From positions 1 through 64,000 of the forward strand of contig JAJYGP010000014.1 in the NCBI GenBank assembly GCA_021785035.1: a DNA stretch of 64,000 bases. The letters are read 5' to 3'. The translations under genes and the position numbers were made by a program. The notes below the pieces were generated by a model, which worked only from the letters and a program-made list of their open reading frames with translations, ran no database searches and had not been told where the DNA came from. This document shows positions 1 to 9,878 of the stretch, in pieces (within the stretch, counting starts at the first letter, position 1; each line of letters begins with the position of its first letter). This stretch comes from Pseudomonadota bacterium. Its GTDB lineage: Bacteria > Pseudomonadota > Gammaproteobacteria > Acidiferrobacterales > Acidiferrobacteraceae.

Positions 1-1
1 G

Positions 2-106
2 ACTGAACTCGTGGCCACCGTGCGCAGCCATCTACACCGACACCAGAAGCAGCCGCAGGTGATCAAGAATCTGTTCCAAGAGAGGCATGTTCGCTATGCG
101 GCATGA
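2..106 (+). pseudogene. C-terminal end of an IS630-type transposase, truncated by the window edge
   Basis: Frame 2 reads TELVATVRSHLHRHQKQPQVIKNLFQERHVRYAA-stop, resembling the C-terminus of IS630-family transposases. The rest lies outside the window. Confidence 0.6.
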
Positions 107-580
107 GAAAATACGCACTATTTAGTAATCGGTACAGTAATTGACGTTCTTCCAGTTCCGCCTATAATGCGAGTGGTGATCTATATGCACTGAAAACGGT
201 ATGCAATCATGGAATTCTGCGAGCATGGTTAAGAACCGATTGTTCAGGCACACAAGATACTTAGAGATACAAGCTGCTTGCGCATCTTGTGTGGATTTTT
301 TTGGAACACTATGCAGTGCAAAGATCATAAAAACAACGGGCTTTGAGAAAACCAACGCGCCATTCCACTTGCGTGTGTTGCGTGAGGCGAGATCCGTCTG
401 CGCCAAGCGGCGCGGACCATTTATCTATTATTGTTTCACAGACTCTGAACTGTTTCATATGCTGCACGACTCGAAAGATTGGATTGAGTCACATAAATCT
501 ATGGTTACAAGCGGGGTCAAACAGCGTAGACGCCCAATTTGGCATCATGCGGCGACCATAAAAACCAATGAGGTTACTTA

Positions 581-808
581 ATGATGTGGGGCTATGGACC
601 CTGTGTAGGTTTTCAGTGGATGTGGATATTTCCACTGATATTCCTTATCGTGATTCTGGTATTTTTTTTTCGAGGCGGCGGCTGGCCCATGTGCGGCGGC
701 ACGAAACACAGGCAGGAAGAAAGCGCGCGCGAACTTCTCGACCGACGCTTCGTTCGTGGGGAAATCAGCCGGGAGGAATACCAGCAGATGAAAAACGACC
801 TTAAATAA
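581..808 (+). CDS. SHOCT-domain small membrane protein
   Basis: 75 aa with an N-terminal hydrophobic helix followed by ARELLDRRFVRGEISREEYQQMKNDLK, a typical SHOCT C-terminal motif. Confidence 0.8.
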   Translation: MMWGYGPCVGFQWMWIFPLIFLIVILVFFFRGGGWPMCGGTKHRQEESARELLDRRFVRGEISREEYQQMKNDLK

Positions 809-829
809 CAGCGAAAGGGTGATCGAATA

Positions 830-1450
830 ATGTCTCAAGACCGGTTATTCCCGGCCACGATAATGCCGGATCAGAACTGGTGGCACGTCTTGTGGCCAGA
901 TCCGGATGGCGTCGTCAGGGCTTTACGCATTGAACCTGGAATGACGGTGGTCGACGTGGGTTGTGGGGATGGTTATTTCACGGCCGCCATTGCCCGACAG
1001 ATCGGCATGGGTCACATCATTGGATTCGATCTCGATCCAGTGATGCTGAAACAGGCGAAAGCCACTTGCGAAGGTATGAAGAATTGCGATTTTCTGCTCG
1101 GTGACGCCATGGAGCTAGGTCATCTGATTAGCAGTCCGGCGAACTATATTCTGATGGCCAATACTTTCCACGGTGCACCGGACAAAACGGCGCTGGCGCA
1201 AGAGGTTGCCGCAGCCCTGAAGCCAGACGGTTGTTTCGCCATCATTAATTGGCATCCCCTGCCACGCCAAGAGACCACCGTCCTAGGCCAACCACGGGGG
1301 CCGCGCACCGAACTACGCATGTCACAGGAGCAGACCCGCTCGGTGGTTGAACCGGCTGGCTTTGAACTAAAAGCGCTGGTCGAGCTGCCGCCTTACCACT
1401 ATGGGGCGATTTTTAGGAAGACGGCACGGCACGAAAGTCCAGGGAAATAA
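830..1450 (+). CDS. class I SAM-dependent methyltransferase
   Basis: 206 aa with motif I VVDVGCGDGYFTAAIA and the downstream GFDLDP acidic loop. Confidence 0.85.
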   Translation: MSQDRLFPATIMPDQNWWHVLWPDPDGVVRALRIEPGMTVVDVGCGDGYFTAAIARQIGMGHIIGFDLDPVMLKQAKATCEGMKNCDFLLGDAMELGHLISSPANYILMANTFHGAPDKTALAQEVAAALKPDGCFAIINWHPLPRQETTVLGQPRGPRTELRMSQEQTRSVVEPAGFELKALVELPPYHYGAIFRKTARHESPGK

Positions 1451-1510
1451 GCGGCTTTTTCCGTTTTCTGAGATAATCCGATGAATCGCTTAAAAAGAAG
1501 GAGTTTTCGA

Positions 1511-2460
1511 TCATCAAGGCATCAGGTCGCCGCACCCATCGCACCCACAATGCGGAACCCAAGGTTTGTTTCACCTTGGTTGCTCTGCATAAGAACAAAG
1601 CGCTAGCGGAACCGGCAGCCCAGTTCGAGGTGGATCCGAACCAGAGCATGGAATGGTGGCGACAGTCGTTGGAGAACGTACCTAGCGTTTTGGTATGTGC
1701 AATTGGTCCGGGCCCTAAGGACTGGCCTCGTTGCATGCCAAGACCGACCAGCAGGCGCTGAAGCTGGACTGTTGATAACGCGCTCCCACCAAATCAGTCG
1801 GGGGACAGCGTACTACTTGCCCCGGGCGGCCGCCGACGCCGGCCTGAACCTCATGCGTCGGATCGCCTGGTGGCATCGGGAGCATCCGTTTATGGGTCCC
1901 CGGATGCTGGTCACCACGATCAAGGTCGGCCACTGGCACGGGCGCACGCTTAGGCAGCACATGGACATCGAAGCACTGGCTTACAAGCCGGGCACAAGCA
2001 CACGCAATCCGTGGTACAAGGTCTACCCCACCCTGCAGCGTACGCTCACCATCACTCGAGCCAATCAGGTCTGGGTGCTCGATACGACCTACTGCCCCAT
2101 CGCCCGGTGGATTCATTTATCGGACCTCGGTCGTCGATGTGGCGATCCGCGACAACTTCCCAAAGGCCATACGCAAGCGCGGCTGTAAGATTTCGATGGA
2201 CGGGCGCGGGGCTTGGCGCGATAACGCGTTCGTCAAACGATTGTGGGACACGGTGCGCCCCGACTCGCCCACCGCATCGGTCGTTGGTCGCAAGCAACGC
2301 CCGCTGCCGTGGATAAGTCTGCACCGGCTCAACCCACCCGGAATCCACTTATAGACCGGGGAATGCTGTTCAAACTACTAGGACCACTTCTGTTTATCGC
2401 CTCAGAATACCGCGCGCAGACCGGCGAATAGCATACGAGCACGCTGCCGATCCACCATAT
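1511..2460 (+). pseudogene. degenerate IS3-family element (orfA and orfB remnants, frameshifted and internally deleted)
   Basis: OrfA-like IKASGRRTHRTHNAEPKV...ALAEPAAQFEVDPNQSMEWWRQ. OrfB-like YYLPRAAADAGLNLMRRIAWWHREHPFMGPRML...KVYPTLQRTLTITRANQVWVLDTTYCPIARW, then in another frame SMDGRGAWRDNAFVKRLWDTVRPD. Boundaries are approximate. Confidence 0.8.
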
Positions 2461-2518
2461 CGTGAAATAGAGGAACGGCACGGACATAAAGTCTACCCCC
2501 TATACTCAGAGGGCACGA

Positions 2519-2564
2519 CCACGTCCAGCCTGCGGGAGCGAGCAGCCCTGCAGGCTGGACGTGG
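2519..2564. repeat. 15-bp perfect inverted repeat with 16-nt loop (large hairpin)
   Basis: CCACGTCCAGCCTGC (2519-2533) and GCAGGCTGGACGTGG (2550-2564) are exact reverse complements. Confidence 0.9.
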
Positions 2565-2671
2565 CCCGCAGCGCACGATACCTAGGTATGGACACGGCCT
2601 GGCCCCGGCTTTTGTCTCGTACGCTTCGCTACCCCATGCGTTACCGTACTGTCTGTCACGGAGGACACCTC

Positions 2672-4171
2672 ATGCCCCACACCACCCTCTTAGCCTTAGG
2701 GCTTATCAGCTCTGCCGTATTGCTACCCTTTTCTTCATCGAGTGCCGAGATCGTTCCCAGATCGCCTCACGGGCCTTATGCGCGTGTTTATTACCCGCGC
2801 AATCAGCCAGTCGCCAGAGCCAAGATGGGATTCCCGCCTTCTTGGACACATGCTTACGGCAACCCCCGGCATAACGCGGCCTTCCCCGTCGGCCCAACAG
2901 CGCCGGCTTGGCTCAAAAACGGGGTCAGTTGGCAGTACGCGGAGGCGCGTGCGTGGCCGCTGTCACGCCGTGAACCATTCGGGGCCAAGGTCTATGGCGA
3001 GCGCTTGGCGCTTGCCACGATGACCCAATTCTACGGGAATGCCCTTGGGGTATCGGCCGTGGGCGGCGTCATCTACGCCGAGAGCGATGATCAGTTTGTC
3101 TACGCGCTCAATGCCAAAACTGGAAAGCTGATTTGGCGAACAAGCCCTGTGGGGAATACCTTTATGGGCGACCCGCTGGTCGTCGGGAACATGGTGTATC
3201 TGTCAGTGGGCAATGTCGGATTCAATTTTTCTAATGTTCAGCGTTACTCCCGTAAAACAGCGGCGCGCGGCGCTGGCGTCAGTTTCAACGGAATCTATGC
3301 GCTCGATAAAACGACCGGCAAGCTTCTCTGGCATTTCGGGACGATGGGTGCCACGATGCCTACTCCGGCGATCAGGAAAAACCGGCTTTTCATTGACACG
3401 GGTTCTGGCGACATCTACGCCATCAACGCGACAACCGGCCGGCAGATTTGGATTAAACGCGCTGGCGGTATCGCCAATATGTCAAACCCCGCGGTCTATC
3501 ATGGGCACGTGTACGTCGCTCTCTCGATTATCCCCTACGTGTACTGCCTATCCGCCACTAATGGCCATATCGTCTGGCGGGGCACCATACCGCATGCCAC
3601 AAAACCAGGTCTGGGAGACGTATCACCCGCCGTAGCTCACGGCGTCGTCGTGATGGATGCCGTGGCCAACGTCCCCTCCCATGGCGGGCGCACCACTATG
3701 GACACGATCGTGCGGGCCTATAATGCCGAAAATGGCCACGTGTTATGGACACACACGATGGGGTTTGGTCCCAAGCCGCCAGCCTTCAAGGGTGGTGTTC
3801 CCATGATTCATAAAGACGCAGTCTACGTGGGATCACCCGTCAATAACGTCTATAAAGCCTATGCCCTGCATAGCGGTAAACTTCTTTGGACTTGGCATAT
3901 TCCCAATCCGGGCGCGGCCGGCGCCGGAAGGGGTCCTGCCACCTATTATCAAGGCCGGCTTTTTATTGCAACCGGTCCACGAGTTTTTGTGCTTAATCCC
4001 CGGACAGGTCACCTATTAGGAGAAAGGTATCTTGGCGGGCGCTTTGGAATCGTCAACCCAGTCATTGTGGGCGGCACCATATATCTCGCCAATTCTTGGG
4101 ATTGGATCATGGCTATCCCGGTCTCGACGGTGATAGGGCACTATCCCACACATCGACAGTTATCCCCATAA
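2672..4171 (+). CDS. exported PQQ-binding-like beta-propeller repeat protein
   Basis: Repeated blades such as YALNAKTGKLIWRTSP, YALDKTTGKLLWHFG, YAINATTGRQIWIKR. Start refined to ATG 2672 (GGAGGA upstream, signal peptide MPHTTLLALGLISSAVLLPFSSSSAE). Confidence 0.85.
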   Translation: MPHTTLLALGLISSAVLLPFSSSSAEIVPRSPHGPYARVYYPRNQPVARAKMGFPPSWTHAYGNPRHNAAFPVGPTAPAWLKNGVSWQYAEARAWPLSRREPFGAKVYGERLALATMTQFYGNALGVSAVGGVIYAESDDQFVYALNAKTGKLIWRTSPVGNTFMGDPLVVGNMVYLSVGNVGFNFSNVQRYSRKTAARGAGVSFNGIYALDKTTGKLLWHFGTMGATMPTPAIRKNRLFIDTGSGDIYAINATTGRQIWIKRAGGIANMSNPAVYHGHVYVALSIIPYVYCLSATNGHIVWRGTIPHATKPGLGDVSPAVAHGVVVMDAVANVPSHGGRTTMDTIVRAYNAENGHVLWTHTMGFGPKPPAFKGGVPMIHKDAVYVGSPVNNVYKAYALHSGKLLWTWHIPNPGAAGAGRGPATYYQGRLFIATGPRVFVLNPRTGHLLGERYLGGRFGIVNPVIVGGTIYLANSWDWIMAIPVSTVIGHYPTHRQLSP

Positions 4172-4252
4172 CATAGGTAGGGGGCGATAAGCTCGAGAAG
4201 CTGCTAATATTAAAACGGAGTCGCGCTTAACGTGAATCCGGAGGTCAAACCT

Positions 4253-4516
4253 ATGAGCCATGAAATTCTAGAAAATGACCGACAAGTGCCTAGCCAAGAA
4301 CCATTTGAAAACGCCGTCAATTGGTCGATCTTTAGGCGCCGGCATGAGGCCGAGCAGTATATGGATCGCGTCCGCTTAAGCGATGGACACGAGCTCATTG
4401 GCGGACATAGCCAAGATAGCGTGGGGGATTATTGGTGGGTCGGAGTACGCGTGCAGTCCGTGGCGGATTGGGGAAGCGCGCAGGCCATCAACAAGCACGG
4501 CCGACATGGCGACTAG
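4253..4516 (+). CDS. hypothetical protein, 87 aa
   Basis: ATG 4253 is preceded by GGAGG. Sequence is MSHEILENDRQVPSQEPFENAVNWSIFRRRHEAEQYMDRV... with no family recognised. Confidence 0.55.
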   Translation: MSHEILENDRQVPSQEPFENAVNWSIFRRRHEAEQYMDRVRLSDGHELIGGHSQDSVGDYWWVGVRVQSVADWGSAQAINKHGRHGD

Positions 4517-4544
4517 TGATGACTCCTCTTGGTTTTCGCATCCC

Positions 4545-5843
4545 CTAGGAGTGCGGGGTGAGCGCAAGGGCGGTCGGAGAGTCAAATGTCGCTTCAACCT
4601 CGAACTCCTCTGCAAGCCAGCGACACTGCTGTCGAGAAAGTTGCATCGTCAGGACAAGATCCCCACCCTGAACATCTTCTGACAAAACCGGGCCTTGGGA
4701 ATAGAGCCGGGATCTGATACGACCTGCGTCCATGGGAAGCCGAACGATTGCCCGCACCTTGTGGGGCGCTAAGCGTTCGCCGAGAACCTCCGTCAATAGA
4801 TCGAGTCCGGCGCCTGTCTTGGCGGAGACAAACACCCGACTCTTCTCCCCAAAACTGTCCCGCTCCACGCGTGGCGATTCGTCTTTCGCATCGATCTTAT
4901 TCATAACAGTGAGCCGCGGAACGGCGTCCGCTCCGATCTCGGCCAAAACCTGCTCGACCTGTTCCTTGTAGGCTTGATGTTCGGGATGGCTCGCATCGAC
5001 CACGTGGATCAAAAGGTCAGCGAATTGCACCTCCTCAAGAGTCGATCGAAAGGCCGCGACCAGTCCATGCGGCAAATGGCGAATGAAACCGACGGTATCG
5101 GCCAAGATCATGGCCTGCTGGCCAGGGAGCTCAACCCGTCGCATAGTGGGATCAAGCGTCGCAAAAAGACGGTCGGCGGCGTAAACGCCGGCACCGGTCA
5201 AGGCATTAAACAAGGAAGATTTGCCAGCGTTAGTATAACCAACCAAAGACACGGTGGGCACCACCGACCGCGACCGAGCACGACGTCTCTCGACGCGCTG
5301 CTTATGCACTTTATCAAGGCGCTTGTGCAGCATTCGAATGCGCTCGCCTATCATGCGCCGATCACTTTCGAGCTGAGTTTCGCCAGGACCCCGTAGCCCT
5401 ATGCCGCCCTTCTGACGCTCAAGATGGGTCCAACCACGAACAAGCCGCGTCGAGAGGTGCTCAAGCTGAGCCAACTGGACCTGGAGTTTGCCTTCGTGAG
5501 AACGAGCACGCTGGGCAAAGATATCCAATATGAGGCCGGTTCTATCGAGCACCCGGGCCGCAATCGCCTTTTCCAGGTTGCGCTCCTGACCTGGCGACAG
5601 GGCCCCGTTGACCAATACCACTTCGGCATTGGTTGCCAGGACCAGCTCCCGGATCTCTTCTGCTTTGCCTGAACCGACGTAGGTAGCGCTATCAGGATGA
5701 TTGCGAACCCCTTCGGCCAAGCCGACGATTTCGGCTCCAGCCGAGAGCGCCAGAAGCTTGAATTCTTCGAGGTCCTCCTGTTCATCCGCGTTCGCAAGCC
5801 GAAGATGGACAAGAATCGCGCGCTCGCGCCCTTCAACGGCCAC
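4545..5843 (-). CDS. hflX: ribosome-associated GTPase HflX
   Basis: Contains GLRGPGETQLE, GYTNAGKSSLFNAL, DTVGFIRHLPH. ORF extends to 5894, but GTG 5843 just after the hfq stop is the likely start. Confidence 0.95.
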   Translation of the reverse strand: MAVEGRERAILVHLRLANADEQEDLEEFKLLALSAGAEIVGLAEGVRNHPDSATYVGSGKAEEIRELVLATNAEVVLVNGALSPGQERNLEKAIAARVLDRTGLILDIFAQRARSHEGKLQVQLAQLEHLSTRLVRGWTHLERQKGGIGLRGPGETQLESDRRMIGERIRMLHKRLDKVHKQRVERRRARSRSVVPTVSLVGYTNAGKSSLFNALTGAGVYAADRLFATLDPTMRRVELPGQQAMILADTVGFIRHLPHGLVAAFRSTLEEVQFADLLIHVVDASHPEHQAYKEQVEQVLAEIGADAVPRLTVMNKIDAKDESPRVERDSFGEKSRVFVSAKTGAGLDLLTEVLGERLAPHKVRAIVRLPMDAGRIRSRLYSQGPVLSEDVQGGDLVLTMQLSRQQCRWLAEEFEVEATFDSPTALALTPHS

Positions 5844-5847
5844 CGAA

Positions 5848-6108
5848 TTACTCGTTACCGACCCCCTTGTCTCCCTCATCCATATCGAAGACAAACTTGA
5901 CAGGGCGACTTGGCACGACCGTGGAGATGGCGTGCTTATAGATCATTTGGCTTACGGTGTTCTTCAGCAACACAACAAACTGATCGAACGATTCGATTTG
6001 TCCCTGTAACTTGATGCCGTTTACCAAAAAAATTGAAACAGGCACATGCTCTTTCCGTAGAACGTTCAAATAAGGGTCTTGTAAAGCCTGCCCTCTATGC
6101 TGACTCAT
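5848..6108 (-). CDS. hfq: RNA chaperone Hfq
   Basis: [57 protein letters not shown] is the canonical Hfq Sm core. Confidence 0.98.
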   Translation of the reverse strand: MSQHRGQALQDPYLNVLRKEHVPVSIFLVNGIKLQGQIESFDQFVVLLKNTVSQMIYKHAISTVVPSRPVKFVFDMDEGDKGVGNE

Positions 6109-6132
6109 GACAGTTCTCCTGTTCTTATATTG

Positions 6133-7095
6133 CTATGGCTGGGATACACGGTCGGCCCCAGATGGTTCGTCTCTTTTTTTATCGATGAATTCTCGTATAA
6201 CTTTCGCGCAAGTCTCCGCCGCCACAACGCTCCCGCTATCCACCCACTCGACGGCCGCATCGGCCCGTAACCAAGTCAACTGGCGTTTGGCAAGCTGCCT
6301 TGTCGCCGCGATTCCCTGCTCAAGGAGTTCAGTATACTGGATTTTGCCGCGCAGGTATTCTCCGACCTGCCGGTAACCGACGAGCCGTAGGACTGGCGAT
6401 GTCGGCGCAAGCCCCTGCGAATATAGCCACGCACCCTCTTCGATTAAACCGCGTACCAACATTCTTTTGAAGCGCAGCGTGATTCTCTGATGAAGATCGG
6501 CGCGATCTCCGGGGCTCAGTCCAAATTTTATGACAGGATTCGGTAGGCTTATTCCGGTCGGGGCTGGTGGCACTGCTCCGACCGTCATGGCAACTTCCAA
6601 GGCCCGCATAATGCGCTGGGGGTCCGTCGGCGCGATCCTTGCTGCCCGACGTGGGTCACGCTCCTCAAGCTCGCGATAAAGGGTCCGCAGGCCCTCTTGT
6701 TCGATGCGGGCGGCAAGCAAGGCCCGTACGCCCACTTGTGCCGGAGGCGTGTTGGGGAGCCCCCGCTCCAAGGCCCGAAAATAAAAGCTACTGCCCCCTA
6801 CGAGCACCGGAAGACGACCGCGACGAACGCTCTCGTCGATCGCTACCCGGGCATCCCGGCAAAAAGCGGCCGCCGAGTATGTGTCGGCGACACTCAGGAT
6901 ATCAATCAATTTATGGGGAAGCCGCCTGCGCTCGGCTAAGCTTGGCTTTGCGGTTCCGATATCAAGTCCGCGATAGATCTGCGCGGCGTCGACGCTTATT
7001 ACATCAATCGGGAGAAGCGCTGCCAGCGCAAAAACCGTCGCAGTCTTTCCGGCTCCGGTCGGCCCCATGAGGAAAACGACAGGCTCACCGCTCAT
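6133..7095 (-). CDS. miaA: tRNA dimethylallyltransferase MiaA
   Basis: [44 protein letters not shown]. Start overlaps the lysS stop (ATGA). Confidence 0.97.
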   Translation of the reverse strand: MSGEPVVFLMGPTGAGKTATVFALAALLPIDVISVDAAQIYRGLDIGTAKPSLAERRRLPHKLIDILSVADTYSAAAFCRDARVAIDESVRRGRLPVLVGGSSFYFRALERGLPNTPPAQVGVRALLAARIEQEGLRTLYRELEERDPRRAARIAPTDPQRIMRALEVAMTVGAVPPAPTGISLPNPVIKFGLSPGDRADLHQRITLRFKRMLVRGLIEEGAWLYSQGLAPTSPVLRLVGYRQVGEYLRGKIQYTELLEQGIAATRQLAKRQLTWLRADAAVEWVDSGSVVAAETCAKVIREFIDKKRDEPSGADRVSQP

Positions 7096-8606
7096 GATCC
7101 TTGCGGGCGCATCTGGGGGAATAAAATCACATCGCGAATGCTTGGTGCATCGGTGAGAAGCATGACAAGCCGGTCGATTCCTATTCCCTCTCCGGCCGTG
7201 GGTGGCATGCCGTACTCTAAGGCCTCGACATAGTCGGCGTCGTAATGCATGGCCTCGTCGTCGCCCTCGCCGCGCCGCGCCACCTGCATCTGAAAGCGCT
7301 GCGCCTGGTCTTCCGGATCATTCAATTCCGAAAAGCCGTTGGCGATTTCCCGTCCGCCCACAAAAAACTCGAAACGGTCAGTTACGAACGGGTCGTCGTC
7401 GTTTTTGCGGGCGAGAGGAGACACCTCGGCCGGATAGCCGGTAATAAAGGTGGGTTCGCCGAGCCGCGGCTCTATGGTCTTATCGAAAATGACCATCTGC
7501 AATCCACCGGCCTCGAGCCCGGGTTCTACCGGAAGGCCTTGAGCCTGTAAAAAGGCCCGTAGCGAGCCTATATCCCGTAGATCGAATGGGGCCTCGGGAT
7601 GGTAGTGGCGGATCGCCTCCTCTACACCAAGACGCGCAAACGGCCGACCGAAATCGTAGGTTTGGCCTTGGTATGTGAGTTCCGTGGACCCCAAGATCTC
7701 TTGGCATAGACCGCGCAGCAAAACCTCTGTCAAGTCCATCAAATCACGATAATCCGCGTAGGCCTGATAGAACTCCACCATGGTAAATTCCGGGTTATGG
7801 CGGGTACTTAAGCCCTCGTTCCGAAAATTGCGATTGATTTCAAATACGCGTTCGAGTCCGCCCACGATAAGGCGCTTCAGGTACAACTCCGGCGCGATGC
7901 GCAAAAAAAGCGGTATATCGAGCGCGTTGTGGTGGGTAACGAAAGGACGTGCGGCTGCCCCGCCCGCCAATGGCTGCATCATGGGGGTCTCAACCTCACT
8001 AAAGCCACGGGCCCGTAGAAACTCGCGGATATAGGCAATGATGTGTTCCCGGCGCTTAAAAAGCGTGCGGGTCGCGGGATTCATGATGAGGTCCAGATAT
8101 CGCTTTCGGTAGCGAATTTCCTGATCCGTCAGACCATGGAATTTTTCCGGTAGGGGCCTTAGGCCCTTCGTTAAAAGCTGCATGGTCGAAGCCCGCACGC
8201 TGAGCTCGCCGGTCTTGGTCCGAAAAAGCCGACCTTCCACCGCTATGATGTCCCCGATGTCCCAGTGCTTAAAAAGCTCGTAGGTGGCGCTAAGTGTCTC
8301 GCGTTCGACAAATATCTGCATGCGTCCGCTCGCATCCTGAAGGTGACAAAAGCTGGCGCGGCCCATGATGCGCTTACTCATAAGACGACCCGCGAGTTTC
8401 AAGACACCGGCCCGCGCGAAATCTTGTTCGCCCCCCCCTTCGTATTGGACATGAAGATCCATCGCGTGTGCATTGGGCCGAAAGGAGTTCGGAAAGGCCT
8501 GCGCCTGTGCACGCCACGCGGCCAGCTTCTCGCGGCGCATGGCTATGTGGCGGCTTTCGCTCTCTTCTCCGTCAATGCGGGCCTCTTCATCCTGCCTGTC
8601 TGTCAC
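7092..8606 (-). CDS. lysS: lysine--tRNA ligase, class II
   Basis: Full-length class II LysRS ([62 protein letters not shown]). Confidence 0.97.
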   Translation of the reverse strand: MTDRQDEEARIDGEESESRHIAMRREKLAAWRAQAQAFPNSFRPNAHAMDLHVQYEGGGEQDFARAGVLKLAGRLMSKRIMGRASFCHLQDASGRMQIFVERETLSATYELFKHWDIGDIIAVEGRLFRTKTGELSVRASTMQLLTKGLRPLPEKFHGLTDQEIRYRKRYLDLIMNPATRTLFKRREHIIAYIREFLRARGFSEVETPMMQPLAGGAAARPFVTHHNALDIPLFLRIAPELYLKRLIVGGLERVFEINRNFRNEGLSTRHNPEFTMVEFYQAYADYRDLMDLTEVLLRGLCQEILGSTELTYQGQTYDFGRPFARLGVEEAIRHYHPEAPFDLRDIGSLRAFLQAQGLPVEPGLEAGGLQMVIFDKTIEPRLGEPTFITGYPAEVSPLARKNDDDPFVTDRFEFFVGGREIANGFSELNDPEDQAQRFQMQVARRGEGDDEAMHYDADYVEALEYGMPPTAGEGIGIDRLVMLLTDAPSIRDVILFPQMRPQGS

Positions 8607-8619
8607 ACCTTCATCCTCA

Positions 8620-9718
8620 CTAGAGTCCGCTCTTTAAGCTCGCTTCGATGAATCGGTCCAAATCCCCGTCGAGCACGGCTTGGGTGTTGGCGGTTTCGAT
8701 ACCGGTCCGTAGATCCTTGATTCGGGATTGATCAAGCACATAGGAGCGAATCTGACTCCCCCACCCTATATCGGACTTGCTTTCCTCGAGGCGCTGTTGG
8801 GCCTCGCGCTTTTTTTGCATCTCGGCCTCGTAAAGTCGGGCCTTCAGCATCTTCATGGCGGACGACCGGTTTTTATGCTGTGACCGGTCCGTTTGGCACT
8901 GAACGACAATACCGCTTGGTCCGTGGGTAATGCGGATGGCCGAGTCCGTGCGGTTTACATGCTGCCCTCCAGCCCCGCTCGCCCGATACGTGTCGATCCG
9001 GAGATCCGCAGGGTTGATCTCAACTTCAATATTGTCGTCGATCTCCGGATAGACAAAGACCGAGGCAAAGGACGTGTGGCGTCGATTGCCGGCATCAAAG
9101 GGCGATTTGCGGACCAGCCTATGAACACCGGTCTCGGTACGCAAATGTCCGAAGGCGTAGGGTCCTGTGTATTTGACAGTGGCGCTCTTGACGCCCGCTA
9201 CCTCCCCCGGCGACACCTCGATCAGTTCCGTCACAAAGCCGCGCCTCTCGCCGTAGCGCAGATACATACGCAAAAGCATCTCGGCCCAATCCTGCGCCTC
9301 GGTGCCCCCGGAGCCCGCCTGGATGTCCAAAAAGGTATTGGCGCCATCCATCTCGCCTGGGAACATACGTTGAAACTCGAGCTCCTCGAGGCGTTGTCTA
9401 AGCGCCAAGACATCCGCCTGTACGGCGCCCATAAGTCCGCCATCGTCCTCGGAACGGGCCAAGGTAAAGAGCTCCTGAGCCTCGGAAAGGCGGGTCTCGA
9501 GACCGCGGATGGAGCCTACGGTCTCAGCAAGTCGGGCTCGTTCGCGACCGAGATCTTGGGCGCGGGCTCGATCCGACCAGACGCGCTCATCAAGCAATTC
9601 GCGCTCGACCTCGACCAGGCGTTCCTCTTTGGTGTCAAGGTCAAAGGTACCCCCGAAGGGTAGCCGTACGGTCGCGGAGCTCCCGCAGCGTCTGTTCAAT
9701 ACTCCCCTGCTCTTCCAC
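8620..9718 (-). CDS. prfB: peptide chain release factor 2, with programmed +1 frameshift
   Basis: Main ORF has [18 protein letters not shown]. Zero-frame lead from GTG 9718 reads [25 protein letters not shown] then TGA (9641-9643). Slippery CTT TGA C joins it to [12 protein letters not shown] track start at 9699 is spurious. Confidence 0.95.
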
Positions 9719-9878
9719 GAACCCCCCTCAAAATCCTCGCAGGATACCGAAACAGTCCCTTAAAAACGATCCTTTTCTCCAAAGTCGGCTTGCCAGAGGC
9801 CGCTACAGGCATCCGGCTCCCGCCCTCCCCGAGGTCGGAACTAAGCCCCGGCAACGAGCGCCCCGGGCTTTCGGCTTC

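Noticed and set aside
122-581. Small overlapping ORFs on both strands (94, 126 and 72 aa)
   Set aside because: Mutually overlapping, no recognisable motifs or RBS, and adjacent to IS remnants; most likely chance ORFs.
3100-4100. Recurring GKL(I/L)W-coding segments, possible DNA tandem repeat
   Set aside because: Protein-level beta-propeller blades; nucleotide spacing and sequence are too divergent for a DNA repeat.
8893-9663. 256-aa plus-strand ORF inside prfB
   Set aside because: Entirely antisense to a confident prfB; long antisense ORFs are expected at this codon bias.
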